Positions 22,616 to 36,000 of a stretch of DNA of 64,000 nt are shown here, piece by piece. The position numbers and the translations under genes are program-made. This DNA comes from Combretum micranthum (taxonomy: Eukaryota > Streptophyta > Magnoliopsida > Myrtales > Combretaceae), in contig JAMXBD010000232.1 in assembly GCA_024138025.1 (NCBI GenBank), forward strand, positions 1,178,001 through 1,242,000, written 5' to 3'. The notes beneath the pieces are model-generated. The model was not told where the DNA came from and did no database searches. It worked only from the letters and a program-made list of their open reading frames with translations. Numbering within the stretch: the stretch's first letter is position 1; each line of letters opens with the position of its first letter.

Positions 22616-25600
22616 TGTCAGGCCCCGAAACAAGGTCTAGGCGTATCCAATTACCACGTATAATACCTTCGCATTACACACATAGGATACCTTAAAAGAT
22701 CCGTTTATATTAAGCAATTGGTAGCTAAATTTAGATTCTAAAATCGCTTGATTAAATTTTCGAAACAATTGGACTTAGTACAAGTTAAACTTGTTTGGTA
22801 AAAACATTTCATATTATATTCTCATGAGTAGACCAACTTTCATAAACAAAACCATAATCTACTCTCTTGAGTAGATAATCTTTCTCATAAACAAAACTAT
22901 ACCATCAGATATTTTATCATAGTACCTATTCATAATGGTAAATAAAGCTTTAAAAGCTTAAATACAAAACATTGGATCCATAACTAGGCCCTTAAAGAAA
23001 ATATAAGTTAACAAAAAGATAAATCCATTTCTTACAAAATAAAATAAATAAATCCAACAATCCTATTTCACTCTACTCCTCATCAAAATCCTCTTGAGTC
23101 ATCCCAATCACCCATCTCAAACATCAGCATAATCATCATCCAATCAGTACCGAGAAAGAAGAATATAATGAGTCGAAGCCTAGCATAACAGTAATATAAG
23201 CACACACGAAATGACACACAAGTTTAATCTAATGCAATGCAGCATCAAACAATTTATATCTTTAGTTTAAGTGAAACAAACCAACACTGGAGCATTCCCA
23301 CTCCGATAACACGCAATTAGGAATCTGAGGGTCCTGAGTAGTAGAACTGCTTAGGAGGTTGATATAGGCAGCTCAAATGCCTATAGCTCCTATATCTATA
23401 CCAGAAAAAGGAAAATAATGTCCTCTAGGGTTCACAGTCGTTATACATCTCTATTTATCTCAATCCATGATGTCATTTAGTTCAACCGGTCTCATAAATG
23501 TGAACTAAACCATATTACTTCCTTCCACGCTTAGTAAACGTTACGCCAATATCATTTACCCTATCAACTACCCACTAAGCCACTTATAAATTGTTATCGC
23601 ATCATTGCAAGAGGGTGGCCTAAGTGCCTAACTACTATGGTTGGCTTCGAGCAAGGTTGTAACTCCCGGACTGGATTCAATGACACAAACACGAGCAGCA
23701 ATCATTTATTAGGCCATCTTTAAGTTTTAGTTCATTTACGATGCCTATCCTAACATATAACACGCATGTAGTACCTTATACAATCCAAAATCCAAACAGA
23801 GATAAAGGGTAGATTAGAAGCCATCTCAAAAGATAGATAAGAGGATTGGTTCAAAGTCTAACTAAAATACCCTAACTCTTCACCTAGCTAATTAGAAATG
23901 GCTAATTAGATAATATAATATATAGTTAATTTTGATCTTAGTTTAGATATTTTAAATGATTCAAGTAAAATAAACAATGGATTATGATTAGATAAATTAA
24001 CATAATTATATTAGTAAATAAATGAAATTGAAATTGAGATTTCAAATATCCTTTTGAATCAAATTATTCAATTGTTTTTAGTCATTTATTTAAAGTCCTT
24101 TTTCTCTCATTATCGAATCCTTAAATCCCTAAATAAACAATTTAAATGTTTAGTGGATTCTTCAATCCCTAAACTTTAACCTAAAATGTCATATCCTTAA
24201 CCCCTATCGATTTTGGAATCATCTGCCTATCTAAAAATATCATATCTTGAGCCTAAGCTCAAGTTAAATATCAATTTGATATGAACCAACTCCTAAACCA
24301 AATCCCTATTCCAAGTTATTTATTTCTAACATAACGATTCTCAAATAATTTTCTAAACACTTTCAGAACTAAAGATATATGTCTGAAAGGTTTGAATCTA
24401 AAGCCCCTATTCCTAAATATCTTTTAATTATCTTTTCCTTTCCTTTTCCTTTTCCTTTTCTTTCCTGCTTTCCCCATTTTTTTTTCTTGTTGTTTAAGCT
24501 TCCTCCTCTCCTTCTCTCCTCTTTTTCTTTTTCATTTCTCTTCTCTTTCTTTCAATTAAATCATCTCCAACTCTCAATTTCAAAAGGATTATAAGAGAAA
24601 TCAAAGTTGGCAAACAAGATAAAAGAGGAAGAACAAGCATGAAGTACTTAATCAACTAAGGAGAAGATCAAATGTTCATGTGTTTACTATAGTTGTTTTA
24701 CCTTATTTGATTTGTTGTTACTATAATATATATATATATATATACATATAGGATGATGATGATGAATTAATGTTAGATATAAGTAGTTGTATGTTGATTA
24801 TAAGATGTTAAATGTTGCAAAATGATACAAAACAAGTAGTTGAAGTTAGTTAATATACATATGCTCTATTTTCAAGTAAGAGCACAGGGAGAAACATAGG
24901 GAATGTGTTAGTCATGCTTCTTTATTTTTTACTCATCAGAGTAGAAACACAGCTGGCATATGACTACCCTATCCAACCATACTTCTCTTTGTTTCTTTTT
25001 ATGACCACATTCCCAAAATAGCAAAGCTAGAACAAGGTGAACTTTATTCCACCATGTTTCTTTTTGTTTCTTACGTGTTTATTATGTCAAGAGAAACTAG
25101 AACATGGCTATATGTATCCTATCGTGCTTCTCTCTGATCTTCAAGCATATGGTATTTTAAACAAACATGAAGGGAACACGGCTTGATGTATTGGCCGTGC
25201 TTCTTAATATGTATGTACACAAGATGGAACACAGTCATGCATCTGCCCATGTTCTTCATAAAAAATATGAAAAAATAAAAAATAAAAAAGAAATGAAATA
25301 AAAAAATAATAGTTAATATGTTATATTAGCTAAATGATATAATTAAAAATGACTTAAGTGGATTTATAAATTAACAACTAATTGGATTAAACATAGAAGT
25401 TAGATATAAAATGAACTTGGTTAGTAATCTTAAGTTCAACATGGCCTAACGAACTTTAATGAGCTAAAATGAATTCCATTTATTAAGCTTAATCAACTTG
25501 ATTTAGTAATTGAATTAAATGATTAATTCTAATCAACTTGACTAAGGTTAAGTTAATGTAGGTTTAATAACTTGTATATTGGCTTAATTTAATGTGTAGG

Positions 25601-28600
25601 CTTGAACCATAAATAATATAGGGAGTATTTTGTTTCAAATGTATGCTTGCTTGGAAAATAAGTATTTTTGAAAATGAATGTTTTGATGATATTTTTATAA
25701 TAAATGACTAAAAACAAAAAGAAAAGAAATAAATTCACAGACAATAGAGAACTGTTTGTATCTTAGCGAGGTGATTATCGCAGCCATGGTGGGGTTCCTA
25801 TTTAATATCTAATCAAATAGGGTTATAAAATGAGTTTGATATAAATGGATAATTAAATTAAATGCTTATAAGAGTTTAATTCTTGAATAGATATGGATAC
25901 CTGATTTACCTTCTGAAATGGGTTCTGATCTACCCTCTGTCTCTGATTGGATTTTGAATCAATGAGGTACGTAGTGATGTGCTTGTTGGTTGTTTAAGAT
26001 AGACATATGTCATAAATGAATTAAAATTAAAGACGACCTTGATAATGGGGTCTTTCTTATGCTTATATCGTTTAATCTGGTCTGAGGAGCGACAATCTTA
26101 TCCAAAGTTGGGCACAGTAGTTAGGTGCTTAAGTCACTTCCTACCCTGATGCAATGGCAATTCATAAGCAACTCGATGGGTAGCTGATGTGGCTAATAGC
26201 ATCAGCATAACATTTGCTTAAGTTTAGGGTGAAGTAGCATGTTTTAGTTCACATTTGTAGGACCAATTGAACTAAACGATGTTATAGATTGAGATAAGTA
26301 AAGTTGTGCAACGTCTATGAATCCTAGATGAGGCTATTTTCTCTTTTTCGGTTAGATTTAGGAGATATAAGTATCTAGGCTGCCTATATCGACCCGCTAA
26401 GTAGCTACTGTTGCTCAAAACCCTCAGGTTCCTAGAGATTGTTTCAAAGTGTGAGTGCTTTAGTGTTAATTTGTTTTCTCTAATTTAAAGATAATAACTT
26501 GTTGTTGCTGCATTACGTTAGTTTAAGCTTATGTGTTATCTTATGTGCTTATGTTATTGTCATACTGGGCTTCGACTCATTATTGATTTCTTTCCAGGTG
26601 ATGTTAATGATATGATGATGATAATGGTGATGTTGATGATGATGATTGAATCAGAAGTATGGGATGACTTAGGGAGAATTGGTTGAAGAGTGAAGTGAGT
26701 GAGTTAGGACCATGGATTCTTTTTTTTTTTTTTTTTTTGTAATAAGAGTTGGATTTTTCAATTAAAACTGTATTTTCTAAAGGAGCTAGCTATAGAGCCC
26801 ATGTTTTGTAATAATTTTTAAAGCTTTATTGTACCATCGTGAAAGTTATATGAGGCACTTGATGGTATGGTTTTGTTTTATAAAAGTTGATATACTCCAG
26901 AATCTATAAGAATTTAAAACCTGCTAGCAATGCTCATGATAAACACATATTTTAAGGAAGCCTATGCATGTAATACTTTAAGTATTATACGTGGCAGGGG
27001 ATTTAGCATGTCTAAATTTTTTATGTAAGACAATTTGGGTCCTCACACTAACATCTATTTAAGAAATTAAACTATATAAGCAATAAATTAATTATCTACT
27101 TATATTAAACTTCATATTAAAACATATTTGATCAGACACTAAGTAGGAACCCTACCATGGCTATAAAATCGTAATGCTAAGATACAAACAGTTTGTTCAT
27201 TGTCTGTCAAATTATTTATTTTCATTTGTTTATAAAAATTTATTATAAAAACATGATTGCCTCTCACGAACTTATAGAAAATATTCTTTTTTCCTTACAA
27301 TCAAACATTTGAAATAACATACTTCCTTTATTATTCACGATTTAGCCTAGCACATTAATCTAAGATAATTACAAGTTATTAAACCTAGATTAATTTAATC
27401 TTAGCTAAGTTGATTAGAATTAATCAATTTACCAATTTACTAAGTCATATTCAGCTATTATGCCAAGGTAAGGCCATATACCCTGTAGAATCTTAATTAG
27501 CCTAATTCATTTTAGCTCATTTAGATTCATTGAATCAAGTTGAACTTAGGTTGATTAACTAATGTCACTTTATATTTAACTTCTATGTTTAATCTATTTA
27601 CTTATTTAATCTATAAATCCACTTAACTCATTCCTAAATGTATGAATTTATTAATATGTCATATTAACTATGATTCATTCATTTCATTTCATCTTTCTTT
27701 CTTTTATCTTTCTTTTTTTTTTTTTCCAGATCAGGGGCCTGATCACACCCGTGATGGAGGGTATGATGGCCATCACGCTCGTGATCAAAGATGAAAGGTA
27801 ATTAGAGGCCATTGCGCCCTTGATTAACCCTATGATAGCTCAATTTTTATCAAAATAGAGATCATCATGGGATGAATTATGCCTGTGATGATCCAAAATT
27901 TCCAAATCCAGGAGCATAATGGGCAAAATTACACCTGTGATCAGTTAGACATCAAATTTCATATCAAATAGAGACCATCATGGGTTCCATCATTTCTACG
28001 ATGAGTGCCCTATATCCAATTTTCATGTTTTTTCTCTTATTTCTTCTTCAAAATTCCACTTATTTAACTACTTGTTTCCCATCTTGATTACATGAAAACA
28101 TATCATAGACAGCATACGAGCTCATATCAGGTTTATCTAACATTCTTAATCATATTTCTACTTCATTTATCTTCAAATCATTGCATCAAACACTTGATAT
28201 ACTTATGCATATACATATCCAAGTTTTAACATATATGTTTATATATTACTAACTTATTCATATTATCATAAGTTCTACATCTTTCAAGCTCCAATTCGAC
28301 ATTTATATGCATATACAAAAATTAAAATAAAGAAAACATCAAACTTACATGTGAAGCCAACAAAACTACTTAATCTTCTCTACTACTACTACTTATCCTA
28401 AATTGATGTAGCTTCTTCATTCATGTTCTCCATCTTCTATCTTATTTTCTATCTTCAATTTCTCATAGGATCTCATTGAAATTTGAGAATTAGGGTTGTG
28501 TTTTGAGAAAGAAAAGAGAAAAGAAGGAGAAGAGGAAGAAACTTAGAAGAAGAAGAAGAAGAAGAAAGAGGAAGAGAAGTAGAAAAGAGAAAAAGCGAAG

Positions 28601-29283
28601 GAAGGTGGAAAAATGAGAAGAGAAGAGAAAAGAAAAGGAAAGGATAAGGTTTTAAAAGATCTTTAGAGGATAATTATGGTTAAGGGTTTTGATTTAAGCT
28701 TGTCAGATAATTATCTTAAGTACTAAAGATAATTAGAAAGAAATATGAGAATTTATAAAATAGGAATCAATTACTTCAATCAATCTAGATGAGGAGTTTA
28801 ACTTCTAAAAATTTTATATTTAGTTTGAGTTTGGGCTTAAAAATTGATATTTTTAAACAAGCAACTAATTTCAAAATTTATTGGGATTTTAGAAATGAAA
28901 TCTTAGTTAAGGTGGCTAAATAAGGCCTTTTAAAAAATTTAGGTAATTGAACTTAAAGAAATTTATTTCATTTGGAAAATGAAAAGAAAATCCAAATTGA
29001 TGATTAGGAAAGAATTGAATAACTTGATTTTTTTGAAAAAGGTCATTGAGGCAAATAGATTATTTAAAAGGATATTTCAAATCTCAAATTTCAATTTAAG
29101 TCCATTTACTAATTTATATCAATTTATTTAATCTTATTCTATAATTTACTTCACTTAATTTCATTAATCTATCTAAACCAATGTTCCAAACTAAATTCAA
29201 ATTCAAATTCAAAATTAACTGCTCACTATACTATTCAGTTAAACCATTTCTAACTAAGTTAAGCGAAAATTTGGGATATTTCA
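22616..29283 (-). mobile_element. Solo LTR C, minus orientation, split by solo LTR B
   Basis: On the minus strand it begins TGAAATATCCCAAATTTTCGC at 29283 and ends GGGGCCTGACA at 22616. Flanks ACAAT (22611-22615) and ACAAC (29284-29288) form a 4-of-5 target-site duplication. The intact LTR would be about 3.48 kb once the internal insertion (23863-27052, including one duplicated target) is removed. Both parts align in inverted orientation to LTR B: 27053-29283 to the first two thirds and 22616-23857 to the last third. No internal retroviral domain lies on either side. The start TG(A/T)AATA(T/C)CCC and the variable CACGNNCGTG-type subrepeats (27730-28010) recall gypsy Tekay/Del LTRs; that assignment is inference. 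Confidence 0.82.
23863..27047 (+). mobile_element. Solo LTR B, plus orientation, nested in LTR C
   Basis: It begins TAAAATACCCTAACTC (the terminal TG is changed) and ends GGGTCCTCACA, 3185 bp. It is flanked by an exact 5-bp duplication CTAAC (23858-23862 and 27048-27052). It is related to the LTR it entered; for example GGGCTTCGACTCATT at about 26566 matches the reverse complement near 23180. It contains a polypyrimidine block (24430-24550), an (AT)n run (about 24727) and a hypervariable block of GAACACGGC/GGCCGTGCTTC-type subrepeats (24880-25255). No coding domains are present, so this is a solo LTR left by LTR-LTR recombination. Confidence 0.87.
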
Positions 29284-29288
29284 ACAAC

Positions 29289-32060
29289 ATTCAAACATTT
29301 TCTAGAAAATCCAAAAAGCTCACACTCAATGCAATCACTTGTTCATAACACCAAGTCAACCTAAGCTCATCTACTACCTATTAGCAAACCAATTAATATC
29401 ATGGAACCACATTAAACACGAACCAAACCTAAGAAACACTTCGTTATTCCGCCATATCAATGGACACTCATATGTATTTATATATTTACATATAAAAATT
29501 CATCTACTCATTCAAAAACTTTAATGAACAAACTCAGATTACTCCAAATCACTATTCAATACATGAATATACCTACACCACACTATATCACATGTTACGC
29601 TCATACACACACATATATGTGCATATGATCCCACTTAGCTTTGTCTATAACATTTAAACAACCAAACTACATTCAAAACAATAGCTGTAACATGAATAAA
29701 TGATAAGAACTTCAACACACACACACACACACACATGTAGTTAGCCATGCTTGAATATATATATATATATATATTCAGCAATTTGGTCACACACATATCT
29801 ATTTAGCCATGCTTGAATATATATATATATATATATATATATTCTTTAGCAATTCAACCAAACTCATCACAAAATCACTATCCAAACATACAATCGTAAC
29901 ATATTAATTACAAAGTAAATCAAAACACAACAAGAGTACACCTGTAAGCCTACATGCCATACCTAATATCCCAAGCCCAACTCAAAACTCCAATTGACAC
30001 CTTAGGATTAGTTCAAAGTTATAATTAACTAGCATTTAGAGCTTAGCTTCATCTATGAGCTTGCTATAACCTTCAAGCTCCAAGAAAACCCACTTAAATT
30101 CCTTAGTACTTTATTGTCACTCTTCTTATCACTTAAACGCTAAGATAACCATTAGAAATTTATATTAAACTAAAGATTGAATAATTATCTACATCATATC
30201 TAACTTACAAATTGAATTGACCTAAGCTTAATGGCCTACCTATAGACTTCTTTTTAATTTGATAATTACTTCGAAATAGTGAACTCCTCTTCAATTGTTA
30301 CTGATTCTTAGCAACAAAACACTGATTGTTACATCTCTATGTATGGGTTTATTAATTGAGCCTCAATTAGATAGTGTGGAGTCCAACTTACCTAGAATCA
30401 CTAGTTAAAACTTGCTTAGAGCAATGTAGATGATTGGATTCCTCATCAATTTGATTCATTTCATTAAATTTGGATTGAACTTCATCTAGAATCCATCATG
30501 GCCAATTGGTAAGCTTTGTGGTGGGTGAGAAAATTACCTTTAATAGTCTATTTACTTCCTCTAACAAACATATAAGTAATTAATTACATAACTACACTTA
30601 ACTTGATCATTTAAACTTAAAGGACATTTTAGTAACCCCATTTATTATCTATTTACTAAAACTACTAGTCACAAGCAGGGTTGATATAATATATTATTTT
30701 TCATTAACTTTTTACTTTTTGTTTCCATTATTTATTTTTAAGGTGATTATAATAAGGATGGGAAATTCAAACCTAATACCTCTTATTTGAGACACTAAAG
30801 CTAATACTGCGAAATTATAATATTACGTTTAGTATGCAAAACCATCCAGAATAGAATGAAATGAATTGAAATCAAAGGAATGAAATGAAAAAGGGAATGC
30901 AAAATCCATTCTTTATGTTTGGATACAAACATGGAATAGAATGAAAAGGAATTAGTATATAATAGAATTTGTCAAAGATAATCTTAACAATAAATGAGAT
31001 AATAATTTTACATAGGATAAAAGTGTTTTAAAGTAAGATCATTATAAGGCATAAAGAAATGGTGATTCTACCAATCCAAGGCGGTCACGATTGTCCCTTA
31101 ATGCCGAAATCATCAATTCCATTATAATATATTCTTATGGGTCAAATGTGCCATAAAGCCTAGCAAAAGGACAAAAAGCTCACTTGATTCTAATATTCAT
31201 TTAATTTATTGACTTAGTAAGATGACTTAGGATTTTTCATTATATCTTTGAGACATAAGTTCTTGTGGGAAATTAAAATAAAATAAATCGTATGGAAATT
31301 TAAATTTCCCTTCTAACTATATTATAATTGCAATCTTGTAACTAAGAATGTTAAAAAAAAAACAAACAAATGAAAAAAATCAATTTAGTGGTGTTTACTA
31401 TAGTGATTTCATAGGATTTCATAACTGATGACTCTTAGCAGAAATGATGATTAAATTTGCTAATAGTGATGCATTTACAAGTCATAGAAAATTGAAAATA
31501 AATATAATGACTATACGAAAGCTAGGTTTATTTTAAAATAAAAAATTATATCTTTAGAAGTAAATTTCTATTATAAAATCATTGTCATTAATTCTATCTG
31601 CAAAGATAGAAGTTATCTTACTAATTTTCTATCGTAAAAAATCTATCTCTAAAGTTGATTTTTTTATAGTGAATTTTCATTTTTTTCAAAAAAAAAATAG
31701 ACATCTATCTTCTCTATTTCTAATTAGCAATTTTTTTCCATTGTCAACACATAGTCATTAGTCCATCATTTAAGATTATTGCAGCAATACTAATGATATT
31801 AAAGATTTCACTTCAAAAAGAGGAAAAAATTAAAAAAAGAAACAAAGAAGCATACATGTCTGATTATAAAGACATTCAACATTTATTACTAACTAGGTAA
31901 AAGTCCACATTGTGTGATTTTTAATTTTAAAGATATTTGATTGTTAAAATTTCTTAATCTAGCTAAAGGCCGTCACAGAGAGTCTATTAATAACATATAT
32001 CTGTAAGTATAAGTATATCATAAGCATTATTTAATTTTATAGATGTTATTATATATTAAA
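29289..32060. other. AT-rich intergenic region with microsatellites
   Basis: No gene is visible. A (CA)n run lies at 29714-29735. Two (AT)n runs (29755-29774 and 29817-29841) sit in a tandemly duplicated segment that carries AGCCATGCTTGAATATAT twice. A patch rich in GAATGAAATG and AATAGAATGAAAAGGAATT text at 30850-30955 looks like repeat debris. Confidence 0.55.
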
Positions 32061-32345
32061 GGGTAAGTGTTGCCAATGTCAAATATACCATTGGGTATCT
32101 AAATTTTTAAATTTATTAATTTAACACTTGAATTTTGAAATTAACTAATTTAATGTCTAAAAAAGTTTTCTATGTGCGCCAATAATATCTCAATCATATT
32201 GGTTAAAAATACCACTTAGATAATGGCATTAGCCAGTTTGACAAAAGTATTATTAACATGCACAAAAATATTATTCAAGTACCAAATTGATCAATTTCAA
32301 AATTTAGATATTTAATGATATATGTTTTGCCAAAGTTCACGTACC
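32061..32345. mobile_element. MITE-like foldback element
   Basis: Imperfect inverted arms of about 95 bp (32061-32155 and 32250-32344) share GTATCTAAATTTT and AATTTAACACTTGAAT-like blocks in opposite orientation around a short centre. There is no coding capacity and the borders are approximate. It is one of the few recognisable inserts close to the second subtilase. Confidence 0.5.
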
Positions 32346-32515
32346 AATGCGACTTTTATTCTACATTAAAATTTTGTAACTGTAGTTTTTTTTCCCCTAA
32401 AAGATATGCATTACATAAAAATTGTTATATTCTTTCAAAATATTAAAGCAAACCATTAGGAATGCCAAAAATTGTATTGGTTTACATTAAATTATGTAAA
32501 AGCTGTAGCTATGAT

Positions 32516-32614
32516 AAAACTTATGTCATTTTTATTAGTGTGACCAAATTTTCAAAAAAGCTAAGAAAAAACTTATGTCATTTTTATTAGGATGACCAAA
32601 TTTTCAATAAAAGC
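32516..32614. repeat. Two-copy tandem repeat, 52-bp period
   Basis: ACTTATGTCATTTTTATTAG followed by TGACCAAATTTTCAA occurs at 32519 and again at 32571. It lies about 0.5 kb upstream of the second subtilase start. Confidence 0.8.
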
Positions 32615-33026
32615 TTCTGATATTGTATATGTATAAGTTTTTGGATTACTAATTTACTGTACATCTATCCCACTAGAGGGAAAAATGCCATAATCCCATA
32701 CTAATTATAGTAGCCAATTTTGAGGCTCGATATTCGGTGGGAAAAAATGAGTATATTATTCGGAAATTTCGACCACATGGCAAGTGCAATCCTTTTTACT
32801 TAAATTTTCAAAAATGAAAATCTGTGTAAATTTAGTATCTATTTTTACTTAAAATTGGGAGTGTTTTATTTAGAAAACCGAAATTAAGGGTTTAAAATGA
32901 AGTAGGCATGGAAGCTAAATCCACGAATCTATTTTTGTGTTGATCAAAATTTTATCTGCTTCCATATATAGTAAGAAAAACAGTGGAACAATTGCAAAAG
33001 CATGTTGACTTTAAATTTCTTCTCCC

Positions 33027-33034
33027 TTTAAATA
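33027..33034 (+). promoter_or_regulatory. Probable TATA box of the second subtilase
   Basis: TTTAAATA lies 66 bp before the ATG at 33100 and is followed by a purine-rich leader. The surrounding 32985-33150 is also duplicated upstream of the subtilase pseudogene at 41043. Confidence 0.55.
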
Positions 33035-33099
33035 CCAAGAGATCTTTAAAAATTTAGAGAAAAGAGAAGTAGAAAGGAAAGGAAACGAAAGAAGAGACC

Positions 33100-36000
33100 A
33101 TGAGTCGTCCATTTAGATTAAAATGTGCTCTATCAATCCTGTGTTTGTTCTTGTTTCAGACACAAACGTTTGCGGTCAGAAAGGTGAATTTGCTTTTCGT
33201 CTTTTTTTCATTTTTTTCCACCTTTGATTCTATAAAAAAATTTATTCATTTGTCAATTGGTTCTTGTTTTATGTTTTTGTTATAGCCGTACATAGTGTAT
33301 TTGGGATCACATCCATTTGGTCTAAGACCAACAAATTTCAATCTTGAAAACGTCATAAATTCGCACTACAGTTTGCTAGGATCATTCCTTGGAAGGTATG
33401 TTATCATACAAATTGTCAGTTTCCATGATTCCACACTTCACCAACTAAGCGGAAAATTATTCAATAGCTAATATACATCATGTATATATACACGTGATAG
33501 CTAACTACTAATCATATTTTAACACGTAAAAAATATAGTAGATAGCTTCTAAAATAACAACAATCCGTAGTTTGGGAATATAGTTTTGTGTCAAATAATA
33601 ATTGATATTTACTCATCATATGTATATCACATGTGGTGTTCACCCAAGAAATATTTCTTACGCTATTTTGGTGTGTTTCTTTTGCACTTGTATCGTTGAA
33701 ACAGCGTCCAGTTAGCCCGGGAGGCCATTTTCTATTCATATACTCAAGCCTTCAATGGTTTTGCTGCACTCCTCGAAGAAGACTTGGCAGATGAGATTGC
33801 AAGTATACATATAGATATAGCTTTCTGGCAATTATTTAAGAAAATTTTCTTATGATTTTTTTTTTTTTTTTTTGTGTGTGTGTATGTGTGTATAATTATA
33901 TATATATGTTGTATTTTTGGCCATGCAGAGCATCCAAATGTTATATCAGTTTTTCTGAGCAAAGGAAGAAGATTGCATACAACTCATTCATGGGAGTTTA
34001 TGGATTGGAAAAAAATGGTCAAGTTCCTGAAGGCTCTCTGTGGACAAAAGCAAGATTTGGAGAAGATGTAATTATTGGTAATTTAGATACTGGTAAGTAC
34101 TACATGTTTTTTTTTTTTTTTTTTCCATATGATTATTTTATTTTATATTTTAACATAATTTCTAATAATTGTCTGTGTGAAGCATGTGTCGTGTTTTTCT
34201 GAGTAAATTATCATAACAATCGTTTATTTATTTGAAGATAATTCCATTATTTTTACGACTTTTTTGTAACATAATTTCATGTATGGGTGCTTGCTTAAGG
34301 AAAAAAAAATATATATATATAATGTGTCTTTTAAGTTTGACCATAACATTTTTCCTAAGTCAAGCAGTCAGTATGTATATGTACGTTAACATTTTTCTCA
34401 GATAAGCCAAAACCATATATACATTTATATATGTATTATATTCGGGTAACTACATAAAGCCAACTCGCGTTGTTAACTTGTACAATTTGGTTCTTTACAC
34501 TTTATATATTTAGACCTAGTTAGATACATGAATGCGTGCGAAGGAAAATTTAAAAAAAAAAAATTAAAAATCTGAAAACTACATTTTGGGATTTTTTTTT
34601 CCCCTTCTTTTTTTCAGTATTGTAGGATGCAGACTGACCGATTAGTTCTATCCAATTCAATAAAAACCAATGATAATAGTGGATCAATCCATACATTTAG
34701 CTCCAATTGATCTGGTCAATTCTCGTGGTTGGACTATTACCTGATCGATCGTATTGAGTTGAAGTGCAATTAAAAAACAAATCCTTACTAAAAGTTTATA
34801 TATGTATTCATTTTATATTATAAATTTATAAAATATAATAATTATATTATACTTTTTTCATTAATGGATTTGATTAGAGTATGAATTTAATAAAATGATA
34901 TCATATATGCTTATTTTTCCTTATTAAATATGCCTTATACTTCTATTTTTTATTAACCATGAGTTAACCGTCGATTGAACCCCTGATCCCTTGCATATCC
35001 GGATTAAATCCCATTTGTTTTGGTATCAATGCAAATTGTAATTACATATAAACAAAGTAAGAAAAGATGAACATACTATATTTTCTGTAATGCATGCATC
35101 ATGAAATACCACCACCAACACTGTGCATAAAATAAGAGAAGATCACTTCGATACCATATATTTACCCCGACGTTTCTTTGGTGATGTGTTCCGTTAGGCG
35201 TTTGGCCAGAATCAAAGAGCTTTAACGATGTTGGGATGGGTCCAGTTCCATCAAGGTGGCGAGGAATCTGTCAGGGTGGGATGAATGATTCGTTTTCCTG
35301 CAATAGGTCCATCTCTCTCTTCAACTGATTGTTTGAATAAAACCTGAAATTCATATGCTTCCTTTTGTACTTATAGTCATATGATATGATCATGCTATGA
35401 TTATCCATGACTTTTGAGGTCATCTTTTATCGCAAACAGTTGATGATGTCAAAATTTGCCATCTTTTTATCTACTTTTCCAGTGGTGCTTAGGCAATGAC
35501 TTAATTATTTTCTTACTCATAAGGAACGTACTACTAAAATAATTTATTTTAGTTTTAGTTTGAGAGATTTGGTTTGAATGGAAAATTCTACGATTCTTAG
35601 ATAGTTATAGTGGACCTATATCATCGTCATATATATATATATATATATATAAATGTTTTGAATCTCTTTTAATCTTGATGAAACTTTTTAAATTTTTTTT
35701 AAATTAATTTTTTTATAAGTGATTTAATTTTGATAATATTAATGACAGAACTATATTAGTGGTTTTAATATGCTTTGAGCTGTGGAAAGTGTCTTATCAT
35801 GAAAGATTCAGGAGTTGAGGTGGAATTTTACGATTTTTTTTTTGTTGCTGTGATTGTCTTAATTTCTTGTACATTGATAAGTCTCTTTCTGTAGCATTTT
35901 AGTGCTCCAATGCTTTAGGATATAATGTAAATTAGATTCTTTTTTTTTTTTTAATTGCAAACCCTAGTCTTATATCGACTAGACTGAATATAATGAGGGT

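Noticed and set aside
24379..24594. Open frame rich in Phe, Pro, Leu and Ser
   Set aside because: It is translation of a polypyrimidine tract inside solo LTR B.
29700..29845. Centromeric or satellite array
   Set aside because: Only short CA and AT microsatellites in a two-copy duplication are present.
33512..33739. Minus-strand open frame upstream of exon 3
   Set aside because: It overlaps intron 2 and the antisense of exon 3 of the subtilase; no domain is seen.
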